Shown here: piece after piece, positions 55,720 through 64,000 of the stretch
Layout of the letters: every line of letters starts with the position of its first letter
Position numbering within the stretch: position 1 is the first letter of the stretch
Assembly (NCBI RefSeq): GCF_028476545.1
Contig: NW_026731883.1
Span: forward strand, 1-64,000
Direction of reading: 5' to 3'
Source of the DNA: Physella acuta
Lineage: Eukaryota > Mollusca > Gastropoda > Physidae
DNA length: 64,000 bases
Translations under genes and position numbers: made by a program
The notes under the pieces: model-generated
The model's input: only the letters and a program-made list of their open reading frames with translations
Databases searched by the model: none
What the model was told of the DNA's origin: nothing

Positions 55720-55933
55720 TAGACCCTATATAGTCATCCAACAAACGAATGCGAGACCTTGAATAAGCGTAGATGTAACTATTATTACTGTGTGTAGCTA
55801 GCGTCATATTAAAGCAGTTTTTCATAACGTTAAATGGTACGGACAAAAACTGCCTGATTAGATTTGCCATTTGTGAAAACACGTCAGAAATCTGTGTTTC
55901 TGTGTTGGATTTTGGATTTTTCTTTAGTGGGTT
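55720..55933. other. Unique AT-rich spacer
   Basis: Non-repetitive sequence between the hairpin array and the foldback element. No gene was recognised. Confidence 0.5.
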
Positions 55934-55943
55934 CATACTTCAC

Positions 55944-56376
55944 GGCTACATGCCATTACCCCCCCCCTGTCAATTACCCTCGGACATTTACCCCCCCCCC
56001 CGTATTTACCCCCCCCCCCCCCGGAGCAATTACCCCCTGTCAATTACCACCCCCACCTCAACCCCGGGGAATTCTCCCCCCCCCCCCCCTCTTTCAAGTT
56101 AGAACCCTAACTCTAACTCAAACCCTAACCCTATATATTAACTTACGAAAAAGACCAAAGCCTAATCCATCACCTCAGCCTAAAACTTAAAACGAAAACC
56201 AACTCGAGACATCGATTTAAGCCTAACATTGACCATAACACTAACCCTAACCTTAACTCTAACCCTAAACCTATGGAGTATGTCCTACTGAGCCGGGCAG
56301 GGGGGGGGGGCTAATTGACAGGGGGGGGGGGGTAATTACTCCTGGGGTAATGTCAGGGGGGGTAATGCCCTGTTCC
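55944..56376. mobile_element. Foldback element with telomere-like core
   Basis: The 10-bp direct repeat CATACTTCAC abuts both ends (55934-55943 and 56377-56386). The ends GGCTACATGCCATTACC and GGTAATGCCCTGTTCC are imperfect inverted repeats, continued inward by CCTGTCAATTACC facing TAATTGACAGG and by GGACATTTACC facing GGTAATGTC. The centre holds degenerate CCCTAA repeats (56106-56142 and 56229-56273). No open frame is convincing. A 9-10 bp target duplication is known for MULE-type and Foldback elements, but the class is inference. Confidence 0.65.
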
Positions 56377-56562
56377 CATACTTCACATATTCCCTGTCTG
56401 ATATATAGTTAGATCATTCTTCACATAGTGCTTGCTACATAGTGGGGTCATATTTCACACAACTTGTACAGAGGAAAGTAATTTAGTTTTAATTGTTTGA
56501 GCTTGGATCTCATCCTTTAACTAAACGCGCTGAATTATCTCCTCACTATCGGAGTGATTCCA

Positions 56563-56765
56563 TCTAACCCCCCCCCCCCCCCACGGTCTAACCCACCCAC
56601 CCTAACCCCCCCCCCCCACCGTCTAACCCACCCACCCTAACCCCTCCCCACCGTCTAACCCACCCACCCTAACCCCCCCCCCCCCACCGTCTAACCCACC
56701 CACCCTAACCCCCCTCCCCCCACCGTCTAACCCATACCCCCCTAACCCCCTCCCCTCCCTAATGA
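56563..56765. repeat. C-rich minisatellite of about 38 bp
   Basis: About five units of CACCGTCTAACCCACCCACC then CTAACCCC with a C-tract of variable length. Length differences between units lie in the C-tract. Confidence 0.92.
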
Positions 56766-56963
56766 CCCCTGCCTATGACAGCGATGGAACGAAGCCCCCA
56801 AATGATCTCTTCCTCTTTAATAGGCCGACAGTTGAACGCGTCAGTCAAGGACTTTATTAACGTCAGTCCCTGTCCAGATTCGCTTCAGTTCAGATCAAAA
56901 CTATCGACCTGTCCATCGATCTCTCCGGCATGTGTTCAAACGGCGGTTTAAAAGTGACAGTTT

Positions 56964-57261
56964 GGTTCGCAGATTACCCCCTTCCCCTCTGCTTGTGGTT
57001 CATAGATTCGTGGTTCGCAGATTACCACTCACTCGTGGATCAAGGATTGCCTCACACTCCTGGTTCGCAGATTATATCTCACTCGCGGTTCGCAGATTAC
57101 CACTCACCCGTGGATCACGGATTGCCTCACACTCGTGGTTCGCAAATTACATCTCACTCGTGGTTCGCAGATTACCACTCACCCGTGGATCAAGGATTGC
57201 CCCACACTCGTGGTTCGCAGATTACATCTCACTCATGGTTCGCAGATTACCACTCACTCGT
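56964..57261. repeat. Nested minisatellite: 25-bp units in 75-bp triplets
   Basis: Three related 25-bp units recur in fixed order: GGTTCGCAGATTACCACTCA, then GATCAAGGATTGCCTCACAC, then GGTTCGCAGATTACATCTCA, giving a 75-bp block present about three and a half times. As 75 is divisible by three, two frames stay open (56930-57283 and 56932-57408). They read repeats only and are not genes. Confidence 0.93.
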
Positions 57262-59753
57262 TATTTGCTTCTCAAAAGCGTAAACACATTTGACAATTGT
57301 TTTCCTAAATGGTTAACTGCACAGTCGAGTTTCATCAAAGTCATGTACGACAAGCTCGTACATTGCACAATTTTAAAATGCGAACATAAAAAACGAACAG
57401 CTTTGTAACTAGTTTTCTGTTATTGAGAAGTAATATATTCAAATACAATAGATTATACTATAATGATGTTAGGTGTACGGCTGGGGCTGGTATAGGTTAA
57501 AGATAGAGATATATCTGCATAATGACAAGCACCCCTCAAATTATGTAGGTCCCGCTAATGTTGTACTCTCTACAACCGTCAAACTGTGGAGCTCCCTATG
57601 ATGGGGGGGGGGGCGCAATGCGGGGGTCACTATAATTGAGAAGGTCCCTATAATAGGGAGTCTCGCAGTGTTACGTCCAAATAATATAGAGGTCCCTACA
57701 GTGTGTAGTGCGTAGGTCCTCAAGAACAGAAGGTCTCTCGCAGTTCCCCTCACCAGAACCCACAAACCCACATACAACATGAGCTGCCAAATACATTTTC
57801 CGTAAACCTCCCCACCCCCCACCCGTACTCCCCCTACCCCACCCCTAAACCCCATCAACGAGATCACCCGGGTTTAATTATCGGGTTTCTATTATTCTCT
57901 AGAGCTAGCGCCTGTCTGCTGAAAAAATCGTTAAAATGTGCACATGTCGGTTGGCGACATCGAGGGCGGGAGCAAGTGGAACCCGGGGGGGGGGGGGGGG
58001 GGGAGGAGTAGGGGGTATAGGGTGGAGGGGGGGTGGTGCAACGACAAAGTGGGGAGTTGCGGATGAAAACATGAAATACACTCCATTGGAGTCTTAATTC
58101 CAACTTTTTAAAAAACCCACTGCTGGAAAAAAGATTCGACTACTGTGGTTACTTTAATCATCATTGGTAATCGATTATTTGAAGCCGTCAACACATTAAG
58201 TATGATTTTTAGCGTTGATTATTGCGGTATCGAATTTCTTGTCGTTATTTTTTTCTTTCGCCATAGTAATCTAGAAATGGTTGGGTTTTTTTTAAATTTC
58301 AAGTCATGTAATGGAGGGTGGGACGTTAGGAATAGTCGGATGTATTGTGGCCAAGAATTTCACGATGGCCAAGGGTGTCATGATGGCCAGAGATGTTAGT
58401 GGCCATGGCCGTAAGTGTTAATACGAATATGAGCGTCAACGGGGTCAAGGTTGTCAGTGTGTATGTGGTGAGGGTATGGAGGAATTTATGTGTGTGGGTG
58501 TGTGTATGTGAGTTTGTGAGTGTAATTGTTAATGTCAGTATGTTAGTGTTTGTGAATGCATGTTGGTGTTTGTGTGCGTGTATGTGTGTGTACGTGAGTG
58601 TTGTCTATCATGTTTGTAGCACACATTTTGGCCGTGTCATGTGTTACCCCAAAACGCTAAAAGTTCAGTCTGACCATGTGGTTCACCAAAAAAGCGATTA
58701 AAAAAAACAACAAAAAAATGAATTTCCAATTAATTCCAGGTACTCATTTTAACTGAGCATGAACGATAATGTCTGAGCTCTCTGACGACACTCCCGCCTC
58801 CTGTCGTGCCGAAACGACGCCAATTCCTGCTGTTGATTATCGTTTTAATTATCCCTCATTTTCGTCTCCGTTTTTTTAAGAGACGAATCATTTTTTTAAA
58901 GCACTTGAACTATAAAGAAAGCAGCGATTGGCTGACCTCACGACACGCGAGTGATCTCCCCCTATTTACCACAAGTGGATTTAGATCTAGCCACGCACGT
59001 CCTTATACAAATACCCCAGGAGTTGTCAGCCCCTGGCATGACATAGGCGTGTCCCGAGATATTTTCTTCCCAGTATTAACTTTAGCGAGGATACAAGGAG
59101 AAAAAAAAATCTCCCCTACTCCCCCACCCCTTCTCCCCCACCCCTCTTCACCTCCATATGTTATTTTTTTACCCACCATTTATTCCTTCGCTTATTGTAT
59201 CCCTTCTCTTAATTTTCTTTTTTTTTTTACATCATACCCGGGGATGTCGTTTAAAAAAAATTTCCTATTACATCTCCCTCCCCCCCATTCTCCCTCCCCT
59301 CCGACAACCCAATCTCGTCTCTGCGTTTGTTTTCGCCTCCCCCCCCCCCCCTCCTCATTTTCCCTCGTTCCTATTTTTTTAAAGTCACCCCGTACCACCC
59401 CCCCCCCCCCCCCCCCCCCCCCCACCAATCCCAATGTGTGGGTTCAGGATTGAGATTGAAAATAGCCCGGCTAACAATCCTGAAAAAACCCTGGTTATTC
59501 GCGTCAAGCAAAACGACGGCAGCGCTTGGGGTCAGAAGCGATGAAAAATCCTGATCAATGATGGGTCGGGGAGTAACAGTTCTAGGGGGAGGGTATGGGG
59601 GGGGGGGCAGACAAGATTCATCAGGAGCTGCTAGTTTGTATAAGATGCTAACCCTCCTCCCAACCCTCCCTCAACCCCCTCCCCCCTCCCACCTTTAATG
59701 ACGCCGTTCCAATCGATCCAAGCCACGGACGATGGCAGGAAATATGTTCATCC
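57262..59753. other. Unique and low-complexity DNA, no gene seen
   Basis: Poly-G near 57603 and 57985, a GTGTGTATGTG-rich stretch at 58440-58620, and a C/T-rich stretch 59100-59425 ending in a run of more than 25 C. The 215-codon frame at 58806-59453 crosses that pyrimidine stretch (Pro/Phe/Leu-rich) and has no domain. A decayed GGTCCCTATAATRGGGAG repeat lies at 57540-57730. Confidence 0.45.
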
Positions 59754-59808
59754 CCGATACTTGAAATACGGCAGCGATACTTGAATTACGGTACCGATAC
59801 TTGAAGAT
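59754..59808. repeat. 22-bp minisatellite, three units
   Basis: CGATACTTGAAATACGGCAG and close relatives three times. Confidence 0.85.
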
Positions 59809-60039
59809 ATTGCTCAAGTAAATACAGCCTTGTAGTATTATTCTTTGACATCGATACCTACTTTAAAAATAAGTGGATTCCATCAGCTTATCGATACCAT
59901 TTGTTTAACTCATGGTGATTTTAAACTGCTAAAATCAACTTGTACGACGTATTTAAATAAAATATAACAAATTAATTCCGGCATGGTAACGCCATCAAAC
60001 CCTCGTGTCTACATCATCAAAGTCATTATATGGAAACAT

Positions 60040-60141
60040 ACCACAAAAATGGACAACACCAGAAAAATGGACAACACCTCAAAAATGGACACACACCACA
60101 ATTATGGACAACACCACAAAAATGGACAACACCACAAAAAT
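60040..60141. repeat. 18-bp minisatellite, about six units
   Basis: Unit ACAAAAATGGACAACACC with small variants. A looser repeat of about 50 bp with TTTTGGGCTATTCA follows at 60150-60310. Confidence 0.92.
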
Positions 60142-60310
60142 TAGTTCACAAATTTCGGTATGCTCATTTCTGTGAATGGTAATTAATTTTGGGCTACTTT
60201 TTTCTTAAATTAAAAACAAATTTGGGCTATTCAACCATAACACATTTTGGGATATTCATTTCTTAAACTATAATAAACTTTGATCTATTTATTCCCTTGA
60301 AGTTTAAAAA

Positions 60311-61072
60311 AAAAAATCTTCTTTTTTTTATTTTTGGTTGTTGTCGAAAATAATTTGTTTTATCTTCATGATCAAAATAGAAAATTGGCACAACGCTCAT
60401 AACACGCTTTCTTTAAATTGAAAATATCACCTGAACGAGTTATCGGACATTGTTAAAAAAAAACAACAGTGGGGTAATACAAGAGTGAGTAAACAAACTC
60501 ATAAAATAAACGATTCTATAGATCGATTTCGTCTATTTGAAATCGATTACCTTAGAACTTGTTTTGTTTTTTCATAACAGAAAAACATTTTGTCAAGCTA
60601 GAGAAATATGAACAAGGGGAAAGAACTGGATGAAATATTTTCCATTGAAACTTGTTGAGTTTTATATTTAATCAATGCCACACAATATGGTTTGATATCT
60701 TAGAAAAAACATGATAAATAATTAAAAAGTAATAATTAACGTATTTATGGATTATTTTAAAAATCAAAATTCAAGCGATACAAGGGAGGGAAGCGATAAG
60801 AGTATTTTAATTACAAGTCTAGCGTTCAAATTTCTTTTATTTATTTTTATTTTGCACTTATAAATATCAACAAATCATTTTAATTATGACATTCCAATAC
60901 TACAGTTTTTGTGTTTTTATTTTTATTTTCACCTGAGCATTTTTTTTTAAATCAGTTGATGCCTGCCAGTGTATTTCGACATACCAACACATATTCCTCA
61001 ACTCACTGATATTGCACTAGCTTTAGTAATTTCAACACGTACATTACACCTTTTAATCGCAGTTTATCCAGG
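60311..61072. other. AT-rich unique DNA, no gene seen
   Basis: Long T- and A-rich sequence without recognised open frames or repeats. Confidence 0.5.
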
Positions 61073-61332
61073 CAGTGGCGTCGCTAGTTCGGGTGTGACG
61101 GGGTACGGCACCTCATGGTTTAAACCACCACCCCCCTCTCCCATTTCGCCCCAATCGCGTGAGTTTGTGAACACATTATTTTTATTCATCAAGTGGAACA
61201 AGCAATCTTTCATGGTTTTCTCTATAGTTAGCAGGTTTACGTCATTGTGTCGCCCCCCCCCCCCCCCCCCCCCCCACCCAATCAAAATTATACAAGTACA
61301 GTTCAGGTGAGATAAAACAACGTAATATAACC
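61073..61332. other. Lone MITE-type end and long poly-C tract
   Basis: CAGTGGCGTCGCTAG at 61073-61087 resembles the ends of the neighbouring MITE but has no matching partner of its own. A run of about 20 C lies at 61254-61275. The plus-strand frame (60969-61310) and minus-strand frame (61064-61399) read through it and are not called. Confidence 0.45.
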
Positions 61333-61571
61333 CAGGGGCGTCACAAGGCGGGTGCGGAGGTACGAAGCACCGGTGATACCATTCTGAGGGATGACACAAT
61401 GATCAAAAATCGTAAAAAATTACTGTCATAACAATGTTTTATCCAGATAAACTAGCAAAATATTAGGGGGAGAAGGGTGAAACCAAACCTACAATGGAGA
61501 AATATTGGAGGGGGGGGGGGTGGCACTCTCAGTTATTGTAGTGGGTAAAACCCGACCTGGTGACGCCGCTG
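61333..61571. mobile_element. hAT-like MITE, 239 bp
   Basis: Ends CAGGGGCGTCACAAGG and CCTGGTGACGCCGCTG form 16-bp inverted repeats with two mismatches. The 8 bases outside each end are ATATAACC and ATATAACA, an 8-bp target duplication with one mismatch, as in hAT transposons. No coding sequence, so it is non-autonomous. It shares the CAGGGGCGT start with the MITE at 17794-17967 and may be a related family. Confidence 0.65.
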
Positions 61572-61795
61572 ATATAACACATGTTCTGGAACATCTGTCA
61601 GGTTTCGCTAAAAAAAAAAATAAATCATACTGCGATAGATAACTGAGGTCTAGTTTTTTCTGGTTTTCTGAAAAGTTGAGCGTTGAAGCTAATTAATTTA
61701 ACTGCAAGTTTTAATTTATTGATCTAATAACAACAATAAAATCTCCTCGGAAAAGAATAACGTATTGTAAAATAATTATTCTTTGTTGAAGGACA
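61572..61795. other. AT-rich spacer
   Basis: No gene or repeat was recognised. Confidence 0.5.
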
Positions 61796-61930
61796 GCTGT
61801 GTGTTAAATACATGATAGGATAGCTATGTGTTAAATACATGATGGTATAAGCTGTGTGTTAAATACATGATAGGATAGCTATGTGTTAAATACATGATGG
61901 TATAGCTGGGTGTTAAATACATGATGGGAT
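61796..61930. repeat. 27-28-bp minisatellite, five units
   Basis: Unit GTGTGTTAAATACATGATAG plus GATAGCT. ATAGGAT and ATGGTAT forms alternate, so a two-unit block was copied. Confidence 0.93.
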
Positions 61931-62611
61931 AGACAATGTTAAAAATGAGCTTATCGCGGCGTGAGTTTTGATGAATGAACACGTGTGTCCCTCTCCTTAC
62001 ACCACCCCCACACCCCCTCTCCCCCACATTAGCTCACGCAAACATATATTCCTTACATGGATCAACACGTCCACTCAAGCGTAACAACCAGCGTGAAAAG
62101 TTCAAGGTCTTTTGTTTACATCCAGGTAAAGCGACTGCTTTGATCTGCTTCTCGCTGAACTGCATTTTTATTTTTTTGGGGTGTGGGTGGGGGTGGATAT
62201 GCTTAGTTTTTTTTAATAAACATCTTTTTTAAAAAAAATCTGTATGATTCAGCGTAGTGTTCACTGATAGAGAGAAAACAAATGAACAAAAATTGTCAGT
62301 ACAGCTACAGAAATAGGAGTTCTAGAGGTGTAACAGGGATTGGTAAAAAAAAAAACAGATTGGTTTAAGGAAATCTAGGTGAAATTAATAGGATTTTAAA
62401 CCTACATGTTTTAAATTTATATTTTTTAAAATCTATACGTTTTTAACAATTATGAAAACCTTTTATAAATCAAGCTTTTAGATGCACTAAAAATAAGCAA
62501 ACTAAATAGACTTTTTAATTTAGATATAATAGTAAAAGCGATGGTCACTAAAATGTGTTAAAGATACCGGATTCAACATACACGCGCACGCACGCACATG
62601 CACGCACACAC
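61931..62611. other. AT-rich unique DNA, no gene seen
   Basis: C-rich stretch at 61998-62030, then AT-rich sequence. A CGCACG-rich tract at 62580-62613 adjoins the SINE and is probably its tail. Confidence 0.5.
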
Positions 62612-62755
62612 ACAGCCGCCTTTGCTTTCCCCAACGAAGGTCAAGTACCCATTATAGCTGGGTGGGCTGAGTGACGTCTTAGAGCCCGGGATCCAAACTC
62701 CAGACTCTAGGGCTAGCAGTCTATGCTGTACCACCCAACCACGCAGTCCCATTCT
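62612..62755 (-). mobile_element. tRNA-derived SINE, minus strand, truncated
   Basis: Read on the minus strand: a tRNA-like head with TGGTTGGGTGGTACAG (A-box region) and GAGTTTGGATCCCGGGCTCT (B-box region), then CTATAATGGGTACTTGACC, TTGGGGAAAGCAAAGGCGGC, and a (GT/GC)n tail. The head and the AATGGGTACYTG body match the plus-strand SINE at 7752-7972. The 3' body seen there is missing here, replaced by the simple tail. Confidence 0.78.
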
Positions 62756-62840
62756 ACAAACACAACAACACAAAAATACACACACACTACACACACCACA
62801 CACACACACCACACACACACCACACACACACCACACATTT
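62756..62840. repeat. (CA)n-type microsatellite
   Basis: ACACACACCACACACAC-type sequence on the head side of the SINE. The minus-strand Cys/Val-rich frame is an artefact. Confidence 0.92.
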
Positions 62841-64000
62841 GACGCCTAAGAAAAGCCTACACCAACGCTAGCCAGGAAACTGGGTAGCTAGGCCCCAACA
62901 CCCCATGTAACGTCTACACAGTTTTTGTATATTTGGAACCATTTTTTCCCAACCGGAAGTTGCGCGTGTGAGTAGTGAAAACATCAAGTAGCGCGAGATC
63001 TCCAAAGGTAAACGAGATCATTTTCAGAAAACAAAACTTGATGTCGTTTCAAGGCACCTGATCACGTGGCGACAGGCGAAAAGGAGGTTGGGATAACAGA
63101 CCTGAGTCCAAGATAAATAGGACCTAGCATGATAGGTGTTCTCGGCTTGAGGGGGGGGGGGTCTAAGGGGTGGGGTGGGGGGGGGTCTTGGGGTGGTCTG
63201 GGTACAGAGTAGGGGAGGGTTTTAAAATGTTCACTTTGAGGGAGAAGAAAGGGGGGGGGGTCTATAAAACAGTGTTTCGGATGAGTAGTAATGAGTAGAA
63301 GGACGGAATTTAAAGAGCATGGAAAGGGGGGGGGGGGTGATTTCCTAAAAAAAAGATAGAAGATCTCCTGCTAAAGATATTACCTGAGACATTAGGCCAT
63401 TAATTGGTAAAACTGAGATGTCTCACCTACAGGCATATTATATCTTTTATTAGGCGCATCAAATAATTCTAGCAGCGATTTGTGTGTTTTAAACGGTGCA
63501 TCATGTTTAAATTTTAATCCAATCCAACTTTAAGTAATAACCACTTGACTTCGCCGAAAGTGCCAATAAAAATACCGCGTTTGTTAGGCGAGAGAGGAAT
63601 ATCACGAGATTACATGCCCAGAGAATGGCTAATGAAGCAAGTTAAACACAATACAGGCCCGACCCAGGGGGCTGTGGGTAAACAGCAGGGTAGACAACTA
63701 CCTGGTGGTCTGATAGAACAAACACCGAGAGTTGTTGTTCTTGGGGTGTCACTTCCGCATCTCGGCTCGGCTTTATTTTCTCTATAAGAAATAACTGGCT
63801 GTATTTATGACGTGTTGCTCTTTGTTCGCGATCACTAGGTCATTGACAAGGTCACAGCAGGGAGTTTAGGGTGGAGTAGTACGCGCAGCAGGGGAGGTGG
63901 GAGGGGGAGGCGATGAAAATGTGTGTTTTTTATTTTTAAATAGTTAATATTACATAGCGCATGTTTTATCTTTATGAGAGGCTGTCGAGAAATTGAATAG
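62841..64000. other. Unique DNA with poly-G tracts, no gene seen
   Basis: Poly-G runs near 63148, 63178, 63251 and 63327. From 63520 the sequence is balanced and non-repetitive, with GGGTAAACAGCAGG (forkhead-type core) and two AGGTCA half-sites at 63837-63842 and 63849-63854. The 80-codon frame at 63545-63787 has no recognised domain. Confidence 0.4.

Noticed and set aside
56106-56273. Chromosome-end telomere tract
   Set aside because: The CCCTAA copies are few, degenerate and enclosed in a foldback element, so this is interstitial.
56932-57408. 158-codon plus-strand frame and the overlapping 117-codon frame
   Set aside because: Period of 75 bp keeps several frames open; both read repeats only.
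58806-59453. 215-codon plus-strand frame
   Set aside because: It runs through a pyrimidine-rich tract and a run of more than 25 C; no domain, Pro/Phe/Leu bias explained by composition.

Overview
This is animal nuclear DNA, most likely from a gastropod mollusc. The grounds are two degraded copies of a tRNA-derived SINE whose body (TAATGGGTACYTG, then an ACATCATCTGC block in one copy) matches what I remember of gastropod SINEs. The DNA is otherwise AT-rich and loaded with micro- and minisatellites and with poly-G/poly-C tracts. The clade is inference, not proof. I found no host protein-coding gene: apart from the retroelement polyprotein, the longer open frames are low-complexity readings of tandem repeats or of G/T- and C-rich tracts. 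The window looks like gene-poor intergenic or intronic DNA.

Layout. 0-5 kb: AT-rich DNA with a 1.0-1.25 kb segment duplicated head to tail, each copy holding a 40-bp minisatellite, then a long (AT)n tract and G-run-rich sequence. 5-22 kb: a series of unrelated minisatellites (units of 13, 20, 24, 25, 32, 34, 35, 41 and 45 bp), one SINE, one hAT-like MITE sitting inside a minisatellite, and two or three unique stretches rich in homeodomain-type motifs. 22.1-28.8 kb: a Ty3/gypsy LTR element on the minus strand, with near-identical LTRs and a broken coding region. 29-30.8 kb: unique sequence with GC hairpins and paired TCF-type motifs. 30.8-37.5 kb: six same-direction units of a higher-order satellite, each with a CRE palindrome, short hairpins and one or two 230-290 bp G/T-rich sub-blocks. 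38-41.6 kb: more minisatellites and an ETS/CRE/AP-1 motif cluster.

41.6-48.3 kb: a second Ty3/gypsy element of the same family, plus strand, with one uninterrupted 1,635-codon gag-pol frame. 48.3-50.7 kb: a 2.4-kb near-perfect palindrome that shares a short TA tract with the end of that element. 51.3-51.9 kb: a dispersed repeat with two internal modules. 55-57.3 kb: hairpin-forming minisatellite, a foldback element with a 10-bp flanking direct repeat and a telomere-like core, and two C-rich or nested arrays. 61-62.8 kb: a second hAT-like MITE and a minus-strand SINE. The rest is unique or low-complexity DNA without a recognisable gene.

Nothing here works as an operon or pathway. The parts that carry information are the repeats: two members of one retroelement family, both placed in TA microsatellites and differing in how short modules are arranged at the LTR/primer-site junction; a palindrome that must post-date an insertion it contains; and a modular satellite that carries transcription-factor-type palindromes.
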